Part shown: positions 1-16,160 of the stretch, in pieces
How positions within the stretch are numbered: position 1 is the first letter of the stretch
How the letters are laid out: each line of letters opens with the position of its first letter
Source of the DNA: Amoebidium appalachense
Lineage: Eukaryota; Ichthyosporea
Direction of reading: 5' to 3'
DNA length: 64,000 nt
NCBI GenBank assembly: GCA_963693365.1
Contig: CAVNZM010000012.1
Span: forward strand, 8,122,001-8,186,000
Made by a program: the position numbers and the translations under genes
The notes under the pieces: model-generated
Told to the model about the DNA's origin: nothing
What the model saw: the letters and a program-made list of their open reading frames with translations, nothing else
The model's database searches: none

Positions 1-169
1 CCACCAATCCAGACGCTACATTCCAAGCCGAAATCTGCCTGCCAGTACCATTTGCAATTGCTTAATAGGGTGATTCGATACGGCGAACGCGAAAATTGTT
101 TGTGACACTGTGGTTGTTAACGCGCCTGCAGGGGCCCGCGTGTGTATTTCTGCTTTTTTTTTTTTTTTT

Positions 170-229
<60 letters not shown>

Positions 230-1569
230 GAAGACGGGGCAGATCGAAGATACCGTCGTACGCGTTTTAAAAAAATAATTAAGGGGTGTGTGGGTGGGTT
301 AAGTAGGATGCTGTTGTTTAGGGAGGGAAGGAAGGGGGCTCGAAATGCACACTTGAGCTCGAAGCACACACATGCACCACGGACAAACCGCACGCAACAC
401 ACCCCATGTTTTACAACTTGCGCCCATCAAGAATACACGTCATAAGCAGGGCGCTCCCGGGCTCGAGGTGGCGGGGCGCCAGGCCCGGGGAGGGGCAGGG
501 CCGGGAAGGCAGGTGGGGTGTGGGGGGGTTGTGTTCTATCCCCCCCCCCCCCCCCTCCGTGTTCTATCCCCCCCCCCCCCCCCCCCCCCCCCACACACAC
601 ATACATTACCGTACCCACATCTACACGGGAAATGTAGCATTCAACTGACGCTGGCTGATCATGGGTCCATAAATGCGGACACTTACCTTTAATAATACCT
701 GCAAACGTTACCCCTGTCAGCCAGGGTGTACGTATACATGTTAAAGCAGTACCATTAAAGACACCCTGCCAGCACCTGCACCCTAAAAACAAGACAAGGA
801 TACTGTGCCTTAGCTTTTGGGAACACACTTACCTAAGCACAGGTCAGGATGATGTTGAAGAGTGTTAAATAAATGCAAAATATAAAACACCAATGACGTG
901 GCTTTGAAATATATTAAATTTCATTCGTCCAAAAAGCGCCAAGGATAGAAAACATTGGTAACATTGGTTACGCTTGCGCTATCATGTACATACATGTAAA
1001 TTGGACTGTAGTGGTTGTGGTAACACCACAATATACCTCACAAAGAAAATTACATAATTTCTAAAGTACATGGTAATCTGTCTGGGAGTCTCCTATCTGC
1101 AAACAAAAAGAAAACCATGCATAAAAGCACAACACGTCTAAGACACTACACACATTCACACTTTAACCCAAACCAACATGCCGTTAACAAAACAGTTCCA
1201 TAAGCCCTATGTCCATCTCAAATGGTTACAGAATGGAAATGTCAGGACACAAGAATATGAGTAGCTAAGGGCTAAACGAACGAAGGGCGGTGGTTAGTAT
1301 GCATACGTGTGTGTGTATGTGTGCGTGCGTGCGAGTGCGCACTTGTGCATGTATTTGTGCATGCTGGTGCATGTGCACCGTGAGTATACGTGCATGTTTG
1401 CCTGCCTAGGTCTACATGGGTCCTACATACAGATGCAAGGAGGGGATGGGGGGGGGGGGAGGGGGGGGGAGAACAGAGCGCGCGAGAGAACGGGGGGAGG
1501 AGGGGTGGGGGCCTGGGAACACTGGACCCAAGGCAAGAAATCACCTCCAGACACAAAAGTTAACACTCA
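1..1569. other. 5' edge of window, repeats, no secure gene
   Basis: A T-run of about 22 bases passes directly into a G-run of about 48 bases at 156-227. C-runs follow at 541-592, and a GT-rich then G-rich stretch at 1305-1510. A short open frame at 3-65 (+) ends in a stop and could be the last codons of a gene to the left, but about 20 residues are too few to name. Around 400-475 there is a weak reverse-strand match to the head of dispersed element B. The rest, 600-1270, is unique DNA in which I see no gene. Confidence 0.5.
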
Positions 1570-2189
1570 TTAAAAGCCACTGTGCTCTAAATACGTTGAA
1601 AAGCCACTGCGCATTAAATCCGGTTCAGCTGCAAACGGCATACTCTCAATGTTTGCCTCATTCACACCCCTTCTAATACGGAAATACCCCTGCTCACCCC
1701 ACTCAACACCGTAGGAGTTTTTGACAATCCAATACTTTTCGCCCGTTAAATCATCCTCGCCGTAACCTACGATCAAAACCGCGTGATTAACCAATCCGTA
1801 CGGGTTATCTCTAACGTAATCGGGAACCTCCCCCGTATGGCGATATATCCCAGATTGATAATGCTTTATGTCGTCATAAGAATAAAAGTCCACAACGATT
1901 GGCCCGCGCCTAGCAACCTCTTGCACCATCAATTCCTCATTTCCCGCGCCATAGAACCCACCCAGGAAATAATAGTCTCCGGTGTAGAATTTCCGGCAGG
2001 ATGCCCGTGCTGTTGCGTTGCACTCGGTATTTTTGGCCTGGTACGGGGCACATTCCTCTTCCACCAATCCGAAATCCCGACCATATTTTCCTGTAAATGT
2101 CGGATATATGGTTAGTGGAAAGAAGAGCGGATCGGGGTGGCAGACGGGTAGGCAGGGGGGAGGAGGGAAGCGAGGATGGGATCGAGGTG

Positions 2190-2224
<35 letters not shown>

Positions 2225-2231
2225 GTATGTT

Positions 2232-2281
<50 letters not shown>

Positions 2282-2505
2282 CCGAGGGAGGTGAAGGAGT
2301 AGGAATGGCCGTAGATATGTTTTAATAAAGACGGCAGAGAAAGGGATGAAATGGACGAAAGGACCGGGGGTGTGGGGCGTGGGAGGGAGGAGGGGGCAGA
2401 GCAATAAAGAGAGGGATAGAGGGATCAAAGACAGACAGGGGGAGAAAAAGAGATGTCAAAAGAGGGAGAGGGAGAGGGAAAGACACCCACACGCACACGC
2501 ACACA

Positions 2506-2565
<60 letters not shown>

Positions 2566-2949
2566 TGCACTCATACACACACAGACACACACACATTTTC
2601 CGGAGGGAGAGGGGGTCAGTTATGCAATCATCAAGTGTTCGTTGGTTCAGCTGTGTTACACAACACCTGCCATGTTTCATTTTGAGCACATTATGTGCAG
2701 CAAAAGCACACATTGCCTCCTTCTCTCCCTCAAGAACCGCGTCTCACTGGTTACATTTCCTCCATGCCCCCCCCCCCCCCCCCCCCCCCCCTCCTCCTCC
2801 CCCCTATTCCGAAAATCTAACTCCACCAAAAGTCGTTCAAAAACCATCGCCTTACAGCCTCCCCCCCCCCCCCCCCCCCTCCCCTCCTCCCCCCTATTCC
2901 GAAAATCTAACTCCACCAAAAGTCGTTCAAAAACCATCGCCTTACAGCC

Positions 2950-3022
<73 letters not shown>

Positions 3023-3119
3023 CCCTTTTGAGGGCATCCACCCTCAACAGAAACAATTAAAAAAAAATCCCCCCTTCCCCCCCCCCCCCCCCCACCCCCC
3101 CTCTTCCCCCCACCCCTTC

Positions 3120-3168
<49 letters not shown>

Positions 3169-3177
3169 CTTCACCAA

Positions 3178-3220
<43 letters not shown>

Positions 3221-3252
3221 CCCAGTCTTTCTTTGACGCGCGCACGCGCGCG

Positions 3253-3302
<50 letters not shown>

Positions 3303-4394
3303 CGCACAGAATCACCCAAAAAACTTGAAACTCTCCCCTGCCCCCCAAAGAAAAAAAAAAAAAAAAACCCCGACAACAAACTTACCCCCAGCCAAGTAGG
3401 CAAAACCACCTTGACAACCTTGAGAGTAGTTCGAACACGCGATGATGTCTTGCACTGAAAAAATGGGCTGGACGGTTTTGTTCGTAGCCAGCTGCCACCG
3501 AGACTCCATCAGCGCCATGGCGGAAAACGCAAAACATGACGCACATGTTGTCTGTGCACGAACAGGTGTTACGTAGCTTACTCCATTTACATCTCTCCAG
3601 TCCATATGCCTGGGTAGACCTCGAGTGTCTATCTCAATACGAGCTGTTTCTCGGTCGAATGCACCAAATGTCGTGTCGGATGTGTGGATGGGCCGATTTC
3701 TGTTACAGTTGTGGTATTGCTCCCGGATCCTGTCTATCCTATCTGCTATTTCCTTCGGATACTCTACTGCTTTCCAGCGGGGGTGTGACTTCTCGTTAAC
3801 TCTCACCACAAAATTCCCTTTTCTCGATTCTTTGAATAAATGTCGCCCACCAGATCCCATATTGCCCACCCTTGCCATCCCCTTCACACCCTCAAGCGTT
3901 TTCCTATCCAAGAAAGAGTTTACAAACGAAGGAGGAACGACAATCTTCGAAGCGTTCGCACGTTTCGGATCCGCTAACACTGCATTATAGCAGCCCCATC
4001 TCTTACCGTCTTCATCATGCACCCATCCAGCAAGAGTTTGGCCACACCAGCAACGACTCTTTCTCCCCTCCAAATGTTCCCATCTTGGAAAAGCGAAAAA
4101 AACCCTTCCAGAAAGAAACAGCTCAAATCCTTGGTTGTATACCATAGTCCATCTCCCCTTTCTACCGAAGAAATCTAGTGCAATGTTAGGGTGTGAAAGG
4201 GTGACCCTTAAAACAGAAGTATAGTTGTAGCTGATGCTACAGTTAACATCATTTTCATGGTTTTGTGTGCCTAAGAAAAAATCCCAATCTCCAAGAACAT
4301 CAGACACCGTGCAGTTCGTGGGAACGTCGCCAAGAGCACAGCCGCACAGCAAAGCACACAGAAAGAGCGATATTCTTAGAAAGCCTCCTGTCAT
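1570..4394 (-). CDS. CTSC: Dipeptidyl-peptidase 1 (cathepsin C), papain-family C1A protease, two exons
   Basis: Lysosomal cysteine protease that removes N-terminal dipeptides. Exon 1 is 4394-3386 and exon 2 is 2090-1570; the intron is 3385-2091 (GTAAGT...CAG, phase 1) and the product is 509 aa. Residues 1-22 are a signal peptide. The next residues, [15 protein letters not shown] (from 23), match the start of the cathepsin C exclusion domain, including the Asp that in the family anchors the substrate amino terminus. The peptidase domain begins near 263 (MDWRDVNGV). Q281 and catalytic C287 lie in [11 protein letters not shown]439 in [12 protein letters not shown] and N461 in WIVKNSYG. The exclusion domain rules out cathepsins L and B. 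Variants: CGSC is CASC, and NSWG is NSYG. ATG 4394 is chosen because it gives the signal peptide directly before Asp23. A CRE octamer lies about 130 bp upstream. Confidence 0.93.
2091..3385 (-). repeat. Repeat-filled intron of the cathepsin C gene
   Basis: On the + strand this intron holds (GT)n at 2187-2279, a tetranucleotide (GCAC)n tract at 2505-2564, C-runs, a CA tract at 3121-3166 and a CG/CA tract at 3236-3294. A non-repetitive core of about 60 bp (CTATTCCGAAAATCTAAC onwards) occurs twice, at 2803-2850 and 2894-2950. Each copy is followed by a C-run, and the second C-run passes into an A-run at 2985-3019. On the sense strand these are G-runs, opposite to the usual bias in this window. 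Confidence 0.85.
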
Positions 4395-4522
4395 TTTTCA
4401 TGTTGGTGCCGATTGCGGGACAAAAACAAACAAACAAACAAAAAAAAAATTTGAAAACCGAACGACCAGGCGGCCGGGACAAGCCTTCACAGGCTGGGAC
4501 GGTCACCACCTCAAATCACAAA

Positions 4523-4530
4523 TGACGTCA
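4523..4530. promoter_or_regulatory. Palindromic CRE octamer upstream of cathepsin C
   Basis: A perfect TGACGTCA lies about 130 bp upstream of the cathepsin C start. The same octamer is found upstream of histone H1 and TOM5. In animals and fungi it is the site of CREB/ATF bZIP factors; that role here is inferred. Confidence 0.4.
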
Positions 4531-7500
4531 TTTTACAGTCTTTGAAGGCTACAAAATTTAGACTAACGGTCGCTTTCTTTTCACTGGCGCATCATGCACA
4601 CTGACGAAGAAACTCGGAGAAAAGAAGCGGTGTCCGCACGGTGCCTTTTTTGAGCTTTTTGCTAAGAGGTTTTGTAATAAATGTTGCAGTGCTATCAAAA
4701 ACTCTGTCAGCTCACATGAAATAACATACACGGCCGTCACCTGTTGTGACTCTTTCCCCTTTCCCTGCTGGCTTCAAGTTTAATTCCGGAGCACACACAC
4801 ATGCCACGAGGCCCTTCAAACCAGAACTAGGTTTATACACTATGTATAGCTTGTTAAGTGTTTTTGTTTTGCTTCCCCTTCAAGAAAAACGCATACATGT
4901 ACATACACACTTTTTTTGTTTTATACGGCATCATCTACCAGATTCTTCTTCGCTGTTCTTTTGTCGCGTTCCGGTCATAACTGTACATGGTCCCTCACCA
5001 ACTTGGTGACCAGGCCCACACTACAAATGCATGACTTATATACGAGCCACTTGGTTTATCTGACATGTTTTTTTTCTAATAATTCAAAATGATGTATTCT
5101 TTGAGAGCAACACTTGAAACTCAAACCTTCACTTTTATTCACTCGTACAGAGTCAGGAAGAGATGCGAACATGGGGCTGTGGGGCCCGGGCATACTGTGA
5201 ATTCTGTGAAGGTTATGAGCCTATGTGTGTGGGTCTGTTTTGTGAAAAACTCTATACACTGGCATATAACTTCTTTACCACTGCCAAGATGATATCCGGA
5301 AAGAAAAAGCACTCATATAGAGGATTATCTGAGGCAGCACGAATTAGCATATGTATGCAGCCTGTTATGGTACTACCATAAGTCAAGCTGCCGGGAACGG
5401 CGTGACAGACCACAAGAGAACAAAACTCAGATGAAAAAATACTGCCCTATTTCTGCAAAGTAAAAAATTCTCATGATAGACAGGAAGATTGTTGAGCAGC
5501 TGCCACAACAAAACACACCAACTGACTGTCTTTGTTAGCCACTGCGTAAAAGAAGCCTTTTAGGGACAACGAAAAACATGACAGCCTGGCGGGTTGATGT
5601 TCAGTACACCTGCTAACTATGAGCCCTCGACTATGAAACAACAATACAAAAACACACTGTCTGTCTTCAAATACTGTGATAAAGGCAGTTACTGTTGCTT
5701 GGGAGCAGCGCGAACGTAAGATTAAAGAATGGCTTCACTGCAATGGCTTTACGTTTACATGGGCCACAACGGCACCGACAGGTGAGCAACGAGAATCCTT
5801 TTGTTTATTTCTTTCTGTATTTCCTTTCCTTTCTCCATTTTTCCTTTTCTATATATTTTTTGTAGCTTTCGTGTTCATGACACACATTTTACGAGGTTCT
5901 TATGTATAAAACTGCGGACTTTATATAGGCGGGTTTTTTTTCTCTACGCGATACTGGATCAAACGGTTTGATTCGTTTGCCAGGATCATGATCACAGCTG
6001 CTTGCGTTTCCGTTTCGCTTCCTCTTCAAGTTACTTAGGTAAGTAAATACATAATATAACAATATAACTGTACAGAAATGTGCAAATGTATTTGTTTTTT
6101 TTTCATTTCAAAAATATTTCTACGCTTATATTGATTATTTGAAGGCGTTCAAAACTCCAAACGTGGGGGCCTCCAAGTGCTTTTAACAGGGTGCTGGTAA
6201 CCAAATATGGTCCGGTCGGCGAACCTTTCCCGTTTTTTGTTTTCTGGAAAAAAGTGCTCGTAAACACTGTACTTACTATGGTAAAGGCTCAAAAGGTGGA
6301 AAAAGCAAACATATTGAGTTGTTTGTTTTCATTAATTCTATTTTTTCTGCTGATTTGTTGGGAGGAATGGGTACATTTCGACGCCTGAACAAATCCTCGT
6401 TGCTGCTGTTCTCCACCCGGTACTCCCTTATCAGAACAGCAAAAGCCTTTGGGAGGCCATTTAGAAAGATGCAGCAATGTATGTAGCCGGAATAGAAATG
6501 ATAGCCAAAAACGCCGTTTATATATAAACACAGATAAATATATCATGTTTTTCTCTTTTTTCTGGCGGCCGAAACTATACTGAGTGTCTCCTGCTCTCGT
6601 TTTGCTCACACAGAAACAAAACCTTCCAAGCATCTCTGGAAGCAGAGGAAGCAGTTGTAAGCTCTAGACCAGATATGTGATATAAAACTGCTGGTTTTGG
6701 CCTTCTTATTCAATAATAATGTAGCTCTCATGATAATAACCACATATTTATGGCGGATTCAAGATTTGGTAAGGCGTGGTTGTGAGAGAACAGTTGGAAG
6801 GAAAAACGTGAAAACACAACATCATGGTTTGCACTGAAAAAGGTCGATTGGCAAGATGGACGTCCAGCTAAAGATGCTTCGGCGAAACAAAAATTTATAT
6901 GCATTATGGATTTTTCAGCCCTATTACGCTGGTTTATAAGTGGTCAAAAGTGGGCATATATTGACCAGGTTTCCCACCTGGCTTGTGCCTTTTCAAATTT
7001 TCCAAACACACAGTTAGGAGCTGTTTAGGGCTCGCACTCGTGGGATCTCAAGATCCAGTAGGCCAGCATGAAAAAAGTTCAGAACATGAGTTGGAAATAT
7101 TGTTACTAATGTATTTTGACCAAAAGTAGGGCTGTTTAATTCATCTCAAACACGTGGATCAAAGTGTGAATTCTTTGCCCCTGCAGTGAAGGGTGAAAAC
7201 TGTGTTTTGTGTGCTCTACGCAAGTCAAGTGCCAAAACTGAACCAAAATAACTTAAGACCCCGTAAAAATTGTCTTAGATTAAAAATAACAACAATACGC
7301 ATCCATTTGTGCAAAAAAATACCCAAGAATATGGCAAATATGATGGTGTTTAGCGAAAAGACGCGCGCATGACCGTTTCCTCTCGTTCGTTGTTTTGAAG
7401 CGAGTTGATCAAATGTACAGCAAGGATTGCTGCCTGTGCTGTCGCAGTCCTGTCGCGGTTTTTCTTCATACCCGCATAGCAATCTAAATGGGTAAAATTA

Positions 7501-7700
7501 GTAGAAGTTGGTGGGGGTGTATATGTCAGAAAAATGCGTGAAAAAGAATACAGATAAAATTAAATGGCCTTTATAATAAACTGGGATTCAAAAGTTCAAT
7601 AATATTCCAGCTAGTAAGAATATTATAAATGAAAAAAGGAGACAAAGTTTGTGTGTTAAAAACGTTTGCCGTACTCCGATACCGGAAGCAATCTGCCGGC
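4531..7700. other. Intergenic, mostly unique DNA
   Basis: Base composition is ordinary, with few of the homopolymer runs seen elsewhere. Only short open frames occur. One segment, 5676-5791 (+), ends at a donor-like GTGAGC and could be read as an exon, but it resembles nothing I know and has no partner exon, so I do not call a gene. Confidence 0.5.
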
Positions 7701-7708
7701 CGGCTTTG

Positions 7709-7847
7709 TGACGTCAATGAAAATAGTGATTGGCTCGTGCTCAGATCGCTCATAGCGTTTACGCTAATATAATTGGTGGGACCCAATCTAAGCCAATCAC
7801 AATGCACCATTTCAAGTAATTGACCATACCCAACGACATTTATAAAG
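7709..7847 (+). promoter_or_regulatory. Histone H1 promoter: CRE, CCAAT boxes, TATA box
   Basis: Visible elements are TGACGTCA at 7709-7716, ATTGG (inverted CCAAT) at 7729-7733 and 7772-7776, CCAAT at 7783-7787 and 7793-7797, and TATAAAG at 7841-7847. The TATA box is about 70 bp before the ATG, leaving a short leader. Multiple CCAAT boxes ahead of a TATA box are typical of histone promoters. Confidence 0.7.
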
Positions 7848-7915
7848 GCAATCTGCTCCCAACCGTCACAACCACCACGACAGTTTCTGTTCTCTCTTGA
7901 AAAAAACTAACCAAA

Positions 7916-8560
7916 ATGTCTGACGCCGCCGCCGCCGCCCCCGCTGCTGCCGCCCCTGCTCCGGCCGCCGCCGCCGCCAAGGAGAAGAAGGCAGCCAAGC
8001 CCAAGGCAGCCAAGAAGCCCGCCAAGAAGGCCGACCATCCCCCCTACTTCAACATGATTGCCGAGGCTATTCAGCAGCTCAAGGAGCGCACTGGTTCCTC
8101 CAGGCCAGCCATCCTCAAGGCTGTCACTGCCAAGCACACCAACCTCGGCGAGCAGGCCAAGCACCACATGAACTTCGCCCTCAAGAAGGCCGTTGCCGCC
8201 GGCCACCTTGCCCAGGTGAAGGGCAGCTTCAAGCTGACGGAGGCCGGCAAGAAGGCCCTTGCACCTGCCAAGCCCAAGGCTGCCCCCAAGCCCAAGAAGG
8301 CTGCCGTTGCCAAGAAGCCAAAGGCTGCCAAGAAGCCCGCCGCCGCCAAGAAGACCAGCGCCAAGAAGGCCGCTAAGCCAAAGAAGGCTGCTGCCGCCAA
8401 GCCCAAGAAGGCAACTGCCGAGAAGAAAACAGCGGCCAAGAAGGCTGCCCCCAAGAAGGCACCTGTCAAGAAGGCAGCCAAGCCAGCAGCCAAGCCCGCT
8501 GCCAAGAAGCCAGCAGCAAAGAAGCCTGCTGCCAAGAAGGCTGCTGCCAAGAAGGCATAA
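7916..8560 (+). CDS. Linker histone H1
   Basis: Single-exon gene, 214 aa. It binds linker DNA at the nucleosome dyad in the nucleus. Residues 1-40 are an Ala/Pro/Lys-rich tail. The winged-helix H15 globular domain spans about 41-113, with HPPYFNMIAEAI at the start, SSRPAILKAV and AVAAGHLAQVKGSFKLTEAG. The C-terminal 100 residues are a Lys/Ala/Pro tail of AKKP/KKAA repeats, as in canonical H1. The start is ATG 7916 in the context CCAAAATG, the first ATG after the TATA box. Codons strongly favour C or G in the third position, suggesting high expression. No histone stem-loop is visible downstream, while a poly(A) signal is. The protein is Ala-rich enough that exact ortholog assignment is not possible, but the family is certain. 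Confidence 0.97.
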   Translation: MSDAAAAAPAAAAPAPAAAAAKEKKAAKPKAAKKPAKKADHPPYFNMIAEAIQQLKERTGSSRPAILKAVTAKHTNLGEQAKHHMNFALKKAVAAGHLAQVKGSFKLTEAGKKALAPAKPKAAPKPKKAAVAKKPKAAKKPAAAKKTSAKKAAKPKKAAAAKPKKATAEKKTAAKKAAPKKAPVKKAAKPAAKPAAKKPAAKKPAAKKAAAKKA

Positions 8561-8812
8561 ATCTTTTGTATTTTTGCTTAGTTGATAGCTCCGTAGTGTT
8601 GGAAAAATTCTTGAGGTGTACGAATGTTGCTGCAGGTTTTGCGCTTTGTATTACAGTACCCGACGAGGTTTAGTATTCTGTAAATACTACCTAGGGTGCA
8701 ACATTCTTTTTTGAAACATAGATGCTGCTGTATGCATATGTGTTCAGTAGTTATGAATGTAGCATGCAGGCATGCTGCCCCATATATAGTCTTTACGAAT
8801 ATCATATAGACA

Positions 8813-8818
8813 AATAAA
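8813..8818 (+). terminator. Poly(A) signal of histone H1
   Basis: AATAAA about 250 bp after the H1 stop codon, in CAAATAAAGTG. I found no histone-type hairpin (GGYYYTT...AARRRCC) in the 3' region, so the mRNA is probably polyadenylated. Confidence 0.6.
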
Positions 8819-8819
8819 G

Positions 8820-12484
<3,665 letters not shown>

Positions 12485-13164
12485 ATGTTACGCTCCACAC
12501 TTCTTTCCCTCTGGCAGAAGATTCTTCTTCTGCTTGAGAACTCCTTCTTCATTCTTCTACCCATCGTTGAAGCACACGTCATTCCAGATGTTTTGCTAAA
12601 GCTGGGTGTTCACTTTCTGATGGGCTCAAAGAAGAGAGAGCTGGAACAGGGGGGGATTGAGGCTCAGGCGGAGAGGAGGAGGGAGTTTATCAAGGAGTTG
12701 AACAACATGCCCATTGCCATCAACACGAAGGTAGGCAACTCTTCGTTTTCTTTTTTCCTGTTTTTTTTCGGGGGGTACAGGTTTCGATGAATAAAGCCTC
12801 ACCTGGGATGTTGGTGTTGGAGGTTGTCAAGCTGTCAAGCTTGTCTGTCACAGGTGTTGTATGTAATGCTAGTATTTTTCTTTTTGGAGAATATTTCTGT
12901 TGATAGAAGCGACAAGCCCCCCTCCCCCCCCTCCCACCCACCCTCCCCCCTCCCTCTCACCATGCAGAGTCCCTATCGTAGCAACCACACCCCATGTCCT
13001 GCTGTACCCTTCGTTTGCCACCTTATATATACCACGAGCAACTGAGCATCCCCCCCGTCCCTCCCCCACCACCACCACCCGCTCACCCACCCACGGGACC
13101 CGGACCTCCCAGGCGGCCCCCCTATGCCCTACCTCCGATTACAATTCTCACCAAGCACACAGAC

Positions 13165-13199
<35 letters not shown>

Positions 13200-15724
13200 T
13201 ACACACAAACAAACGGCCAACCTGTTGAAGTTCCCCACTGCGTTCTTCGTGGCTGTTGTGTCATGTTTTTGGTTTTGTCGATGTGGTACCTGTGCTTGTT
13301 TCTTTCAAGTCATTCCCCTCTTCATTTCTCCCCCCCCCCTCCCCCCCCCCCCCCCCCCCCCCGGTCCCTCTTTCCCCCATCCCACCCTCCTCCGCCGCCC
13401 CAATGCATTGTTTTGCTTGTAAAAGTCGATTTGTACATACATATTTCATGATTCTGCCTCCAGTCCTGACGTATCCTGTACCTCTTTTTCTTTATCCATC
13501 TTTGTACTTTGTGTTGGTGTGTGATACATTCTATTCAAATTTCTCGTCTTCTCCCCCCTCCCCCCCCCCCCCCCCTTCCCCCCCTTCTCCCCCACAACCC
13601 CCTCTCCCGCCCCCGCCCTGCCCCACCCCCGTCTATCCCCATGGTTGCACATCATCGCCCTCCCCTCCTCCCCCCCCCCCCCCCCCCCCCCCCTTCCCCT
13701 CCCCCCCCCCCCCCCCCAACCCCCCTTCCCCTGCTCCACCCCCCAAAACCCCCCCCCCACCCATCTTCCAAACTTGCCTTTCTCTCCTTCTCACAAACAT
13801 ACCCCCACCAGGATGCCAATGAGCAGCACTACGAGGTGCCTACGGAGTACTATGATCTCGTGCTGGGGGAAAGAAAGAAGTACAGCTGCTGCATCTGGGA
13901 CGAAAACACAAAGACACTGGAGCAGGCTGAAAACAATGCTCTCAAGCAGGTTAGAGCCCCCCCCCCCCCCCCCCCCTCCCCCCCCCTCCCCCCCCCCCCC
14001 CCCCCCCCCCCGCCCCTTTCCCCCTTCAATTCTCGATGATTTCTATCTGTCACGACAGCTGTGTACATGTTTGTGACTTGGGTGTTGGGGGGGGAGGGGG
14101 GAGGGGGGATTTGTTGCTTGAGTTAGGGGCTTGTGGATGTGTAGTGGTGGTGGTGGTGGTGGTGATTGCGTGTGCTGCCCCGGGGGTACTGTGGATGTTT
14201 GGGCCACTCCTGTGTATGTGCTCCACTATGGTTGGAATTTTTTCATCCTTGATTGTACGTCTCTTTCTTTTTTTTGTTTTATTGTGACAGTAATTAACGA
14301 ACTGTGGTAATGCCATTGCTTGCTTGCAGGATGTGGTCTGCTTTATCTTCAACTGTGTGTTTTGTATAATCAAATGTAGCCCGCTCTGACCCCCCCCCCC
14401 CCCCCGGCCTCCCCCCCCCCCCCCCGCCCTTTCCCCCTCCCATGGCACCCCCCCCCCCCCTCCAACCCCCCCAACCCACCCAAAAAAAACCTATTCTTCC
14501 CCTCCTCCTCCTCCCCTCCTCCCCCTGTCCCCTGCACCCTCCCCCCACCTCCCCCCCTCCGTCGTCACCTACTCACCGTCTCCAAACCACAGGTGGCTGA
14601 GCGTGCACAAGTTTCCAACGGCCAGAGAATTTTGGATCTGGGCTGTGGGTGGGGGTCTGTGACTCTTTACTTGGCCGAACATTTTCCTGGGGCCCAAATT
14701 ACATCCGTTTCCAACTCTCGGACTCAGAAAATGTACATTGACAGCGTGTGCCAGGCAAAGGGGTTTAAGAACGTTAATGTTATCACGTGCGACATAAATT
14801 CCTTCAACACTGAGCAGAAATTCGATCGTGTGATTAGCGTGGAAATGTTTGAGCACATGAAGAATTATCGCCAGCTGCTGAAGAAAATTTCGTCGTGGAT
14901 GAATCCGGGGGGGTTCTTGTTCGTGCACCATTTTTCGCACGTGCTTCACCCGTACCACTTTGACAACGGGGAGGATTACGAGAAGGGGTTCAACTGGATG
15001 GCGCGGACATTTTTCACGGGGGGAACCATGCCGAGCGATGATTTGCTTCTGAATTTCCAGGTGGGTGCTTTTGCCTGTCAGATGGTGTCTGTGCTTCTTG
15101 TTTTATGCACCCCCCCTCCCCCCCCCCTCTACCTCCCCCCCCCCCCCCCCCCCCCCCCAAATGGTTGGAAGGGAATAGTGTTTGGAGTGAGGGAGGGGTG
15201 GGAAGAGAGAAATGAGAGAGAAGAGGAGGCTGGGATGGTTGTGGTGATTGTGTGTGGGTGTGGGTGTGGGTGTGTGTTTTTGCAGGAGGAAAGAGGGGGG
15301 GGGGGGGGGGGAGGGGGGGGGGAGGGGGGAGGGGGGGGGAAGGGGGAGGGGAGATGAATGCTTCAAAGACCCCCTGCTTTGACGTCTGTTGTGTGTGGTG
15401 ATCGTTTTTTTCTTATTCATCATAGTAACAGTATTTTCAATTCTTGGGTGGCGGTAGTTGGGCGTTTTTTTTTTTTTTTTTTTTTTTTTTTTTGGGGGGG
15501 GGGGGGGTGGGAGCGAGAGAGAGAGAATGGTATCTTAGACACGAGCCATCAGCGATGGGACATAGAGCTTTCGTCTTTACCCCCCTTCTTAATTACCCCC
15601 CCCCCCCCCCCATCTGAATCTACACGCACACACACAACATTTACCATAAACCCACTCTCAATAAGATACACGACTCAGACACCTACACACCCTGCCACAT
15701 GCACACACACACACACAGACACAC

Positions 15725-15822
<98 letters not shown>

Positions 15823-15828
15823 CCCCCC

Positions 15829-15861
<33 letters not shown>

Positions 15862-15970
15862 TTTTCCCCGTCTCTGGTTATTATGCATACTCCTTGTGTG
15901 TGGTTTGCACTCTGCATTGTGCTGTCCATTATGGATGTGTATTTGCGTACTCTCCTAACACATTCTAACG

Positions 15971-16014
<44 letters not shown>

Positions 16015-16016
16015 CT

Positions 16017-16051
<35 letters not shown>

Positions 16052-16129
16052 CTCCCCCCTCCCCCCTCCCCCCTCCCCCCCCCACCCCTCCTTCACACAC
16101 ACACACACACACACACACACATCCCCCCC

Positions 16130-16160
<31 letters not shown>

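Noticed and set aside
5676-5791. Possible exon ending at GTGAGC
   Set aside because: No start codon, no matching partner exon and no recognisable similarity.
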